A stretch of DNA of 20,352 nt from IMG/VR virus record IMGVR_UViG_3300020469_000333, positions 1 to 20,352 of that record. One strand, written 5' to 3'. Position 1 is the first letter of the stretch. Each line of letters starts with the position of its first letter. Position numbers and translations under genes: made by a program. Positions 13,208 to 19,385 of the stretch are shown here, piece by piece. This stretch comes from a virus. Below the pieces are notes generated by a model that did no database searches, was not told where the DNA came from, and worked only from the letters and a program-made list of their open reading frames with translations.

Positions 13208-14236
13208 ATGGCAACATTGGCAGAAATTCGTGCAAAATTGCAAGAGCAAGAAACAAGTGGCGGACGTGGTTCGCAATCAGGTGGCGACAACGCTATCTTC
13301 CCTTTTTGGAATATCCCAGAAAACTCAACAAGTGTACTTCGCTTTTTACCAGATGGTGATGCGAGCAATACTTACTTTTGGCGTGAACGTCAGATGATTC
13401 GTTTAGGATTTGCTGGCGTAAAAGGCGACCCAAACAGTCGTGCAGTTACAGTAAACGTTCCATGTAATGAAATGTGGGGACCGACAGGATCATGTCCTGT
13501 ACTAGCTGAGGTACGTCCTTGGTTTAAAGATCCTGCACTAGAAGATATGGGTCGTAAGTATTGGAAGAAACGTTCATATGTTTTCCAAGGCTTTGTAGCT
13601 GAAAGCAGTCTACAAGAAGATACTACTCCGGAGAATCCAATCCGTAGGTTTGTTATCAATCCTAGTATTTTTAATATTATTAAAGGTGCATTAATGGACA
13701 GTGACTTCACTGAACTTCCAACAGATACTGAACAAGGTACTGACTTCCGTCTTACTAAGACAACTAAAGGTCAATATGCTGACTACAGTACTAGTAGTTG
13801 GGCACGAAGAGAACGTAGCTTGGATAGTAATGAGAGAGCGGCTGTAGAACAATACGGCTTGTTTAATCTCAATGATTATCTTCCTAAGCAACCAAATGAA
13901 GAAGAACTTCGTGTTATTGGTGAAATGTTCGAAGCTAGTGTTAATGGCGAAATGTATGATTCAGAACGTTGGGGCAATTATTATCGTCCTGCTGGCGTAC
14001 AAATTGACACTAGTAATAGTGCTCCAAAAGCAGAAAGTGCAACACCAGCACCTGCTCCAGCACCTACTCCTACACCGCAACCTGCTCCAGTAGCAGAAGC
14101 GGCACCTGCACCTGTTACTCCTCCTGAGAAACAAGAAGAAGTAGCGGCGGCAGTAGCGGCAACGGCTCCAGCTGAAGGCGGAGCAAAGCCAAGTGCTCAG
14201 GACATTTTAGCGGCAATTAGAAACCGTAGCAATTAA
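13208..14236 (+). CDS. gp32: Single-stranded DNA-binding protein (T4 gp32 family)
   Basis: Coats ssDNA during phage replication and recombination and works with UvsX and UvsY encoded just downstream. The N-terminus (MATLAEIRAKLQEQE) is the cooperative-binding region. The core has FWNIPENSTSVLRFLPDGD, VPCNEMWGPTGSCPV and KRSYVFQGFV. The protein has 342 residues (T4 301). In T4 zinc is held by one His and three Cys; here only C86 and C96 remain, CPVC is CPVL, and the protein contains no His at all. The C-terminal part has a Pro/Ala-rich linker (about 272-306) and ends SAQDILAAIRNRSN, a likely protein-contact tip. Note that this tip is not acidic like T4's. AGGAG at 13196-13200 fixes the start. 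Confidence 0.93.
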   Translation: MATLAEIRAKLQEQETSGGRGSQSGGDNAIFPFWNIPENSTSVLRFLPDGDASNTYFWRERQMIRLGFAGVKGDPNSRAVTVNVPCNEMWGPTGSCPVLAEVRPWFKDPALEDMGRKYWKKRSYVFQGFVAESSLQEDTTPENPIRRFVINPSIFNIIKGALMDSDFTELPTDTEQGTDFRLTKTTKGQYADYSTSSWARRERSLDSNERAAVEQYGLFNLNDYLPKQPNEEELRVIGEMFEASVNGEMYDSERWGNYYRPAGVQIDTSNSAPKAESATPAPAPAPTPTPQPAPVAEAAPAPVTPPEKQEEVAAAVAATAPAEGGAKPSAQDILAAIRNRSN

Positions 14237-14247
14237 TCGAAAATCTA

Positions 14248-14275
14248 ACTAGTAGGCGGCAACTAGTCGCCTACT
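14248..14275 (+). promoter_or_regulatory. Alternative hairpins between gp32 and uvsX
   Basis: AGTAGGCG (14251-14258) and CGCCTACT (14268-14275) form a perfect 8-bp stem with a 9-base loop. A competing stem uses the two ACTAGT copies (14248-14253 and 14262-14267). The two cannot form together. There is no T-run, so this is not a standard terminator; an RNA processing or attenuation element is possible. Confidence 0.45.
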
Positions 14276-14295
14276 GTGGCTTTATGGAGAAATAG

Positions 14296-15408
14296 ATGGC
14301 AAAACCTTTTGACGTAAGTAAATTCCGCAAAAGTATTACAAAGAGCGTACCTGGGCTCAGTAGCGGATTTAGAGATCCTGATACATGGATCTCAACAGGA
14401 AATTATACACTAAACAAACTACTAAGTGGTGACTTTAACAAAGGCATTCCACTAGGTAAAGTAACAGTGTTTGCAGGTGAATCAGGCGCAGGTAAAAGTT
14501 TTATCTGTAGTGGTAACCTAATTAGAGAAGCACAAAAGCAAGGTATTTTTTGTGTACTAATTGACAGCGAAAATGCACTAGACGAAGCATGGCTCAAAGC
14601 ACTTGATGTTGACACCAGTGAAAACGCATTGTTAAAACTAAACGTAGCAATGATTGATGAAGTTGCTAAAGTTATCAGTGAGTTTATGAAAGACTATAAA
14701 GCAAGTTATGCTGACAAAGAAGATGAAGATCGTCCTAAAGTATTGTTTGTGATTGATAGTTTAGGCATGATGCTTACTCCTACAGATGTAGATCAATTTA
14801 CTAAAGGTGATATGAAAGGCGACTTAGGTCGTAAACCTAAAGCACTTACTGCACTTGTAAGAAATTGTGTAAACATGTTTGGTGACTACAACGTAGGACT
14901 AGTAGCAACTAACCATACATATGCTTCGCAAGATATGTTTGATCCAGACGATAAGATTAGTGGCGGACAAGGCTTTATCTATGCATCAAGTATTGTTGTT
15001 GCTATGCGTAAACTAAAACTTAAAGAAGACGAAGATGGTAATAAGATTAGCGAAGTAAAAGGTATCCGAGCGGCATGTAAGGTTATGAAAACTCGCTTTG
15101 CAAAACCATTTGAAAGTGTACAGATTAAGATTCCATACGAGACAGGTATGAATCCATACAGTGGGTTTGTTGACTTGTGTGAGAAACTTGAACTATTAAA
15201 GAAAACGGGTAATCGATTGGAGTATACTAGCCCAACTACTGGAGAAGTGCTTACACAATTTCGTAAAGCATGGGAAAGAAACGAAAACGGTTGCTTGGAT
15301 TTGATTATGACCGAATGGGGTCAAAAAGACCTTCCGGAGGTAAATATCCAAGAACAAGAAGTACAAGATATCTTACCTGAGGAAGAGCCTATACATGAAG
15401 ATGGATGA
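14296..15408 (+). CDS. uvsX: Recombinase UvsX (RecA-like)
   Basis: Strand-exchange ATPase that drives recombination-dependent replication and repair. The product is 370 residues (T4 about 391). Walker A GESGAGKS is at 61-68, the catalytic-type Glu is in DSEN (E92), and Walker B VLFVIDSLG is at 149-157. The DNA-binding loop region includes GDMKGDLGRKPKALTALVRNC, followed by VATNHTYASQDMF and SGGQGFIYASSIVV, both typical of UvsX. The last 20 residues are acidic. GGAG about 6 bases upstream gives the start. It lies downstream of gp32 and upstream of UvsY, so ssDNA binding, loading and strand exchange are encoded together. It overlaps the next gene by 14 bases. Confidence 0.96.
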   Translation: MAKPFDVSKFRKSITKSVPGLSSGFRDPDTWISTGNYTLNKLLSGDFNKGIPLGKVTVFAGESGAGKSFICSGNLIREAQKQGIFCVLIDSENALDEAWLKALDVDTSENALLKLNVAMIDEVAKVISEFMKDYKASYADKEDEDRPKVLFVIDSLGMMLTPTDVDQFTKGDMKGDLGRKPKALTALVRNCVNMFGDYNVGLVATNHTYASQDMFDPDDKISGGQGFIYASSIVVAMRKLKLKEDEDGNKISEVKGIRAACKVMKTRFAKPFESVQIKIPYETGMNPYSGFVDLCEKLELLKKTGNRLEYTSPTTGEVLTQFRKAWERNENGCLDLIMTEWGQKDLPEVNIQEQEVQDILPEEEPIHEDG

Positions 15409-15652
15409 TGAAGAAATAGCCGCATACGTTGATATGTGGCTATCTCTAAAACCTTATATTAATCCCAAAGACAAAGAATTGGCATGCGAAAAGTTTCTAG
15501 CAGTAATCAATGAAAACATTGCTGACTTGAGCGAAGTATGCGATGAATGGTTTGGGCATGATTCAACACTTGACAGAGTAATAAGAGACGTTTATTATGA
15601 AGATGCATATGATGATATTGACGAAGACTCTGATGAATACGATGATTGGTAA
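15395..15652 (+). CDS. Small acidic protein between uvsX and uvsY, 85 aa
   Basis: Overlaps the end of uvsX. A second in-frame ATG at 15401 is an equally good start; the Shine-Dalgarno sequence GAGGAAGAG is at 15379-15387. Residues 5-60 are helical (EEIAAYVDMWLSLKPYINPKDKE, then a helix ending DEWFG), and the last 25 residues are almost all Asp, Glu and Tyr. I remember a similar small protein beside uvsX in marine T4-like phages, with unknown function. The DNA-mimic-like acidic tail and the recombination operon suggest it might act on a DNA-binding partner, but that is speculation. Confidence 0.7.
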   Translation: MKMDDEEIAAYVDMWLSLKPYINPKDKELACEKFLAVINENIADLSEVCDEWFGHDSTLDRVIRDVYYEDAYDDIDEDSDEYDDW

Positions 15653-16108
15653 ATGACCTGGTATAGCAAAGTAAGACAGGATATAGCTAATATAGTTCCT
15701 GCAATTCAACATTTCGAAACTCAACTAGATGAAGCAAGATTAGATTGCGGACTCAAAGGTAATGTGGAAAAACATTCACGTGACATGCCGGGTATAGTTG
15801 AGTATCGTTTTAATCAGTTGCAAGAACTTGAAGCTATCCTCGAATACTTAAATATAGAAATGCGTAAAATACGCAATAAGCATTATCGCAAGTACTTAGA
15901 AGGATACAACAAAGCACTCTCGAGTAGAGATGCTGAAAAGTATGCTGATGGTGAACAAGAAGTTATTGACCAACAACATATTATTAATGAAGTAGCTTTA
16001 ATCCGAAATAAGTTTATGGGATTGATAAAAGCAGTAGATGCCAAGCAATTTCAGATAAACAATATTGTAAAGCTCAGAGCGGCTGGATTAGAGGATGTAA
16101 GTTTATGA
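15653..16108 (+). CDS. uvsY: Recombination mediator UvsY
   Basis: UvsY loads UvsX onto gp32-coated ssDNA. The 151-residue product has the helical pattern of T4 UvsY (137 residues). Corresponding stretches are HSRDMPGIVEYRFNQLQELEAIL (T4 has an equivalent HSSIKKEMLRIEAQ region), NKHYRKYLEGYNKALSSRDAEKYADGE against T4 ALKARLDYYSGRGDGDEFS, and a C-terminal KAVDAKQFQINNIVKLRAAG against T4 DAIKSRGFAIKHIQDMRAFEAG. The ATG directly abuts the previous stop with no clear Shine-Dalgarno sequence, implying translational coupling. The stop overlaps rpiB (ATGA). Identity is divergent, but length, C-terminal motif and position beside uvsX agree. Confidence 0.85.
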   Translation: MTWYSKVRQDIANIVPAIQHFETQLDEARLDCGLKGNVEKHSRDMPGIVEYRFNQLQELEAILEYLNIEMRKIRNKHYRKYLEGYNKALSSRDAEKYADGEQEVIDQQHIINEVALIRNKFMGLIKAVDAKQFQINNIVKLRAAGLEDVSL

Positions 16109-16527
16109 TAGTAACAGTAGCAAGTGACCACGGAGGTTACAAAGTAAAAGAAGCAATCAGTGAATGGTTGTTAGAACAAGGACACAATGTTAGAGATTGG
16201 GGAACAGATAACGAAAAGAGTTGCGATTATCCTGACTATGCTAAAGGCGTATGTGAACTTGTAGCAGATGGCGGTGCAGATTTTGGTATCCTTGTTTGTG
16301 GCACAGGAATTGGCATGAGTATAACTGCAAATAGAAATCCAAAGATTCGTGCCGGACTTTGTAAAGATACCCAAACTGCTATGCTTACTAGGCAACATAA
16401 TGATGCGAATGTACTGTGTTTGGGTGCTAGAGTCACAGACCATGCATGGATAACAAATATAGTAGATACATTTCTTACTACAGAATTTGAAGGTGGACGT
16501 CATCAAACAAGAATAGATAAGTTATGA
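16105..16527 (+). CDS. rpiB: Ribose-5-phosphate isomerase B
   Basis: Interconverts ribulose-5-phosphate and ribose-5-phosphate. The 140-residue protein is typical of the RpiB/LacAB family: N-terminal IVTVASDHGGYKVKE with D8 and H9, a catalytic Cys loop CGTGIGMSI (C65), and RQHNDANVLCLGAR (H98, N99) for substrate binding. All key residues are present, so it should be active. It overlaps uvsY and purA by four bases each, so it is translated as part of the recombination operon. In a phage, ribose-5-phosphate could feed PRPP and nucleotide synthesis, complementing PurA. LacA/LacB-type sugar isomerases share this fold, but the Cys and Asp-His pattern is RpiB-like. Confidence 0.93.
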   Translation: MIVTVASDHGGYKVKEAISEWLLEQGHNVRDWGTDNEKSCDYPDYAKGVCELVADGGADFGILVCGTGIGMSITANRNPKIRAGLCKDTQTAMLTRQHNDANVLCLGARVTDHAWITNIVDTFLTTEFEGGRHQTRIDKL

Positions 16528-17729
16528 GTAATATAGTAGTAATAGGTACCCAATGGGGAGACGAAGGCAAAGGCAAGGTTGTTGATTTTTTGTCTGATAA
16601 AGCAGATATTATCGTAAGGTTTCAAGGCGGACATAATGCAGGACACACGTTAGTTATTAATGATAAAGTGTTTAAACTTAGTTTATTACCTAGTGGAATT
16701 ATTAGAGAAGATAAGGTTACAGTAATAGGCAATGGTGTTGTATTAGATCCTTGGGTACTGTTGAAAGAAATTGAACTAGTGCGGTCGAAAGGTATTACTA
16801 TTACTCCTAATAGATTATTAATTGCAGATAATACTCCACTTATACTTCCCTATCATAGTAAGTTAGATCAGTCTAGAGAACAAGCCACTAGCAATAAGAT
16901 AGGTACAACTGGTAGAGGTATTGGTCCTGCATATGAAGATAAAGTTGGTAGGCGCAGTATAAAAGTAGGAGACTTAGCAGACATTGACTTGTTAAAACAA
17001 AGATTACAGGTAGCAAGCGAGTATCATAAGTTTGAAGTTCAAACAGTACTTGATGAACTATTACCTATTAGAGACGAAGTTTTACAGTATGTCAAACCTG
17101 TAGCAGAATGGTTAAATGAACAAACAGACGCTGGTAAAAATATATTGTTTGAAGGTGCTCAAGGTTCAATGCTTGACGTAGACTTTGGTACATATCCGTA
17201 TGTTACTAGTTCAAATTGTTTAGCAGGAATGGCTAGTATAGGTAGCGGTGTACCTCATAACAAAATACCATATGTGGTTGGTATAACAAAAGCATATACA
17301 ACTAGAGTAGGTGAAGGACCAATGCCTACTGAACTAACAGATGATATAGGTTGGCATCTTTCTGAAGTAGGTAAAGAAAAAGGAACAGTTACCGGTAGAG
17401 ACAGAAGATGTGGTTGGTTTGATGCAGTAGAAGTTCGTAAAACATGTATGCTAAATGGAGTTACTAGTATTGCACTAATGAAAATAGATGTACTTGATCA
17501 ATTGGCATCTATAAAAATATGTGTAGATTATATTGATGATAGTCCTGTTTATGAAGAGATACCTGGATGGAAAACAAGTACAGTTGGCATCACTAGTATA
17601 GAAGAACTACCAGAACAAGCCAAATGCTACATTCAACGTATAGAAGAACTAGTACAAACTTCAGTTGGAATTGTTAGTACAGGTCCACAACGTAATCAAA
17701 CTATTATGAAAAAAGATACATTTTTTTAA
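16524..17729 (+). CDS. purA: Adenylosuccinate synthetase PurA
   Basis: Joins IMP and aspartate using GTP, the first committed step to AMP. The 401-residue protein carries the full family set: QWGDEGKGK (10-18) with catalytic D13, GGHNAGHT (35-42) with H41, TGRGIGPAY (129-137), EGAQG (210-214), RVGEGPMPTEL (261-271), TGRDRRCGWFD (290-300) and STGPQR (385-390). It is about 30 residues shorter than the E. coli enzyme (432), without loss of a motif. Retained D13 argues for PurA rather than the phage diaminopurine enzyme PurZ. It starts inside the rpiB stop, so the two are one translational unit. Its stop is followed by an A/T tract and an early promoter. Confidence 0.95.
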   Translation: MSNIVVIGTQWGDEGKGKVVDFLSDKADIIVRFQGGHNAGHTLVINDKVFKLSLLPSGIIREDKVTVIGNGVVLDPWVLLKEIELVRSKGITITPNRLLIADNTPLILPYHSKLDQSREQATSNKIGTTGRGIGPAYEDKVGRRSIKVGDLADIDLLKQRLQVASEYHKFEVQTVLDELLPIRDEVLQYVKPVAEWLNEQTDAGKNILFEGAQGSMLDVDFGTYPYVTSSNCLAGMASIGSGVPHNKIPYVVGITKAYTTRVGEGPMPTELTDDIGWHLSEVGKEKGTVTGRDRRCGWFDAVEVRKTCMLNGVTSIALMKIDVLDQLASIKICVDYIDDSPVYEEIPGWKTSTVGITSIEELPEQAKCYIQRIEELVQTSVGIVSTGPQRNQTIMKKDTFF

Positions 17730-17740
17730 AAAAAGACGTC

Positions 17741-17792
17741 AAAAAGGTTGACAGTATGAGCTCTTGGTGTTAGTATATAAGAGTAAGTTAAG
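17741..17792 (+). promoter_or_regulatory. Early promoter cassette, copy 1
   Basis: AAAAAGGTTGACA (17741-17753), then 17 bases, then TAGTAT (17771-17776) and TATATAAG (17774-17781). The whole 52-base block is nearly repeated at 19322-19373 with four mismatches. The start of transcription would be near 17783. This promoter excludes an upstream start at in-frame ATG 17764. Confidence 0.7.
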
Positions 17793-17811
17793 TAAACAAG
17801 GAGTTGACGAC

Positions 17812-18201
17812 ATGGCATTTATTAAAGCAGAAGACGTAAAAGCAATCCGAGAAGAACTTAAAGCTACATTTCCAAAGTTTAAATTTGGTGTTCGTAAGCG
17901 GGACTTCTCAAGTGTAACTGTTACTGTAAAAGCTGGTCCAACAGACTTCTCAGGTATTATGCGAAATCCAGAAGATGGACATACGCCAGTCAATCAATAT
18001 CATACACATATGTATGGTGAGCACAAAGGGTTTTTTGATAAAGTGCATGAGATCATCAAAACTGCTCCTATTAAAGGAGAAGGTTATTGGTCTAAAAAAG
18101 GTTGGTATGATAACAGTGATTCGATGACAGATTACTTTGACACTGCTTATTATATTAGTATGGAAGTTGGTAGCTGGAATACGCCATACGTTCAAAAATA
18201 A
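17812..18201 (+). CDS. Small LPD29-like protein, 129 aa
   Basis: The start at ATG 17812 is set by AAGGAG (17798-17803). The longer frame from 17764 would begin within the promoter. The N-terminal half (MAFIKAEDVKAIREELKATFPKFKFGVRKR, then SSVTVTVKAGPTDF) fits the pattern of the LPD29-type domain found in polyvalent and mobile-element proteins: a helix ending LK..FP, KF.VR, and a beta strand V.V....GP. The C-terminal half is rich in aromatic residues with a YHTHMYGEHKGFFDKV segment. No catalytic site is evident. An early promoter directly upstream and small size suggest a host-takeover protein, but the function is unknown. Confidence 0.7.
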   Translation: MAFIKAEDVKAIREELKATFPKFKFGVRKRDFSSVTVTVKAGPTDFSGIMRNPEDGHTPVNQYHTHMYGEHKGFFDKVHEIIKTAPIKGEGYWSKKGWYDNSDSMTDYFDTAYYISMEVGSWNTPYVQK

Positions 18202-18237
18202 AACGGGAGAGTATTTTTGGGAGGAAATTTTTAACCC

Positions 18238-18251
18238 GGGCAATGATGCCC
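18238..18251 (+). promoter_or_regulatory. Small GC-rich hairpin in the leader of the membrane gene
   Basis: GGGCA-atga-TGCCC forms a 5-bp stem in the 73-base gap before ATG 18275. It is locally GC-rich (CCCGGG next to it) against an AT-rich background. No T-run follows. Function unknown. Confidence 0.25.
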
Positions 18252-18274
18252 CGCTCAATAGAAGGAATAATAAT

Positions 18275-18526
18275 ATGAGTGAAACAATGCAAACCGTTGT
18301 AGAAGCAACAAAAATTTTAGTCAAATGGATAGTAATAATTGCTGTCATATTTGGTATGATAAATGGTTTTCAATGGCTCTATGCACAAAACGGTGTAGGA
18401 AAAGTTGAAGCAGAACTATATGGGATATTGACTTTTGGAATACCATTCGCTATTATAATGATAGGAACAATGGTATGGTCAGAAGCCAAATACCGTGTTT
18501 GGAAAACAAACAAAGGAATCGAATAA
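18275..18526 (+). CDS. Small two-segment membrane protein, 83 aa
   Basis: The start at ATG 18275 has GAAGGAA at 18261-18267. The same frame is open further upstream to 18137, but that would overlap the previous gene by 65 bases and has no ribosome site. Two membrane segments are clear (about residues 14-36, ILVKWIVIIAVIFGMINGF, and about 49-67, GILTFGIPFAIIMIGTMVW), followed by a basic tail (KYRVWKTNKG). That gives a likely inner-membrane hairpin. No family is recognised; superinfection exclusion or lysis support would be guesses. tRNA genes begin eight bases after its stop codon. Confidence 0.65.
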   Translation: MSETMQTVVEATKILVKWIVIIAVIFGMINGFQWLYAQNGVGKVEAELYGILTFGIPFAIIMIGTMVWSEAKYRVWKTNKGIE

Positions 18527-18533
18527 AAGAATT

Positions 18534-18610
18534 CCACACTTAGCTCAGCTGGATAGAGCAACTGCCTTCTAAGCAGTAGGTCACAGGTTCGAATCCTGTA
18601 GTGTGGGCCA
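18534..18610 (+). tRNA. tRNA-Arg (anticodon UCU)
   Basis: Complete cloverleaf: acceptor CCACACT/AGTGTGG, D stem GCTC/GAGC, anticodon stem ACTGC/GCAGT with loop CTTCTAA giving anticodon TCT, T arm ACAGG-TTCGAAT-CCTGT, discriminator G and an encoded CCA end. It reads AGA/AGG, the main Arg codons here (9 of 10 in gp19). Confidence 0.95.
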
Positions 18611-18614
18611 ATAT

Positions 18615-18704
18615 GGACGGGTGCCTGAGTGGTCGAAAGGAGCGGTTTGCTAAATCGTCGTACGGTCAAACGTACCCAGGGTTCGAATCCCTGTCCGTCC
18701 GCCA
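18615..18704 (+). tRNA. tRNA-Ser (anticodon GCU)
   Basis: Class II tRNA: acceptor GGACGGG/TCCGTCC, anticodon stem GCGGT/ATCGT with loop TTGCTAA giving anticodon GCT, long variable arm with stem GTACG/CGTAC, T arm CAGGG-TTCGAAT-CCCTG, discriminator G and encoded CCA. Four bases after tRNA-Arg, so probably one precursor. It reads AGC/AGT, the preferred Ser codons here. Confidence 0.94.
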
Positions 18705-18707
18705 TAC

Positions 18708-18715
18708 TATAAATA
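18708..18715 (+). promoter_or_regulatory. T4 late promoter, perfect TATAAATA box
   Basis: TATAAATA exactly matches the T4 late consensus and begins four bases after the tRNA-Ser CCA end. The transcript would start at about 18721 and include the GCTAGC hairpin before ATG 18757. Confidence 0.65.
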
Positions 18716-18722
18716 CCCATAG

Positions 18723-18739
18723 CTAGCAGAAGGCTAGCC
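18723..18739 (+). promoter_or_regulatory. GCTAGC hairpin in the leader of the 68-aa gene
   Basis: Two copies of the palindrome GCTAGC flank AGAAG, giving a 6-bp stem with 5-base loop, followed by an A-run rather than a T-run. It would lie at the very 5' end of the late transcript. Confidence 0.35.
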
Positions 18740-18756
18740 AAAAAATAGGAAACAAA

Positions 18757-18963
18757 ATGAAAGTTGGAGAAGTATTAATTGAAGCCGCTAGAAAGCAAGC
18801 TGAAGGCGAAATGGCAGTACACAAAGCAAACATTGAAGTCTATAGAACAATGCCTGCTGGTATTGGTGAACACAGTGATGTCACTGAAGCTATTATTGCT
18901 GAACTTGATAAGATGGCGGCGGCAAGCGATCGTTTAGAAATGATCGAAAAACACTTTAGCTGA
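18757..18963 (+). CDS. Small helical protein, 68 aa, unknown function
   Basis: Frame 18757-18963 preceded by ATAGGAAAC as a modest ribosome site. Almost entirely alpha-helical by pattern: residues 1-30 (VGEVLIEAARKQAEGEMAVHK) and 42-67 (VTEAIIAELDKMAAASDRLE), joined by a Pro/Gly/His turn (TMPAGIGEHSD). The C-terminal helix resembles a small marine-phage hypothetical I remember (IxAELDKxAxAxDxLExxEKHF). A dimeric helical hairpin is likely. Expression from the perfect late box suggests a late role, but nothing indicates which. Confidence 0.65.
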   Translation: MKVGEVLIEAARKQAEGEMAVHKANIEVYRTMPAGIGEHSDVTEAIIAELDKMAAASDRLEMIEKHFS

Positions 18964-18980
18964 TCTATAGGAGGAATTTA

Positions 18981-19238
18981 ATGACAGACGATTTTGGACC
19001 AAGTTGGTATAACAAAACTGAAAACAAAGAACTAAACAGATTGAGCGTAATCAATCTTGTAGACGACGAATTTTTACAGTGTAGTTTTTACGAACATGGA
19101 CAAATCGTTGGTATTATTCCTTACTATGACAAGTCATTTACATATGTTAAAGATGCCTCAATTAATTGGTGTCAAGGTATAATGACTATAGAGACTGTTA
19201 AAGGTTATACGGAACAAAGCGACTTGTTCTCGGTATAA
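18981..19238 (+). CDS. Small unknown protein, 85 aa
   Basis: Starts 17 bases after the previous stop behind a strong Shine-Dalgarno sequence (AGGAGG about 6 bases upstream). The sequence is mostly beta-type (RLSVINLVDDEFLQCSFYEHGQIVGIIPYY, then FTYVKDASINWCQGIMTIETV), consistent with a small beta-barrel or sandwich. Two Cys are present but no metal motif. No family is recognised. It is probably co-transcribed with the 68-residue gene from the late box. A 147-base intergenic region with several inverted repeats follows. Confidence 0.65.
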   Translation: MTDDFGPSWYNKTENKELNRLSVINLVDDEFLQCSFYEHGQIVGIIPYYDKSFTYVKDASINWCQGIMTIETVKGYTEQSDLFSV

Positions 19239-19241
19239 ATT

Positions 19242-19319
19242 ACTGTCAAATTAGGTTTTGTCAGTCTACGCACTCTCCATAGACTCTTATTGCAAATAAT
19301 TCTTACTATTAGTTGCAAT
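19242..19319 (+). other. Cluster of inverted repeats in a non-coding stretch
   Basis: Three inverted repeats lie in tandem: ACTGTCAA/TTGTCAGT (19242-19249 with 19258-19265, one mismatch), AGTCTA/TAGACT (19263-19268 with 19280-19285) and ATTGCAA/TTGCAAT (19289-19295 with 19313-19319). The first two overlap and are mutually exclusive. No T-run follows on the + strand. This may be a 3' RNA structure or a small RNA; no gene is seen here. Confidence 0.35.
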
Positions 19320-19321
19320 TA

Positions 19322-19373
19322 AAAAAGGTTGACAGTATGACGTCTTGATGTTACTATATAAGAGTAAGTTAAG
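19322..19373 (+). promoter_or_regulatory. Early promoter cassette, copy 2
   Basis: AAAAAGGTTGACA (19322-19334), 17-base spacer, TACTAT (19352-19357) merging into TATATAAG (19355-19362). It matches 17741-17792 at 48 of 52 bases and drives the 47-residue membrane protein. Confidence 0.7.
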
Positions 19374-19385
19374 AAAGGCGGACAA

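Noticed and set aside
14251-14275. Hairpin after gp32 as an intrinsic terminator
   Set aside because: No T-run follows the stem, so it is kept only as a possible RNA processing or switch element.
16524-17729. purA as PurZ, the diaminopurine-genome enzyme
   Set aside because: The catalytic Asp13 (WGDEGKGK) is retained and all PurA motifs and length fit; no other Z-genome gene is seen in the window.
17727-17740. A/T tract after purA as a terminator
   Set aside because: TTTTTTT-AAAAAAA is a symmetric tract without GC stem, too weak to call.
18137-18274. Longer start for the small membrane protein at 18137
   Set aside because: It overlaps the previous gene by 65 bases and lacks a ribosome site, whereas ATG 18275 has GAAGGAA.
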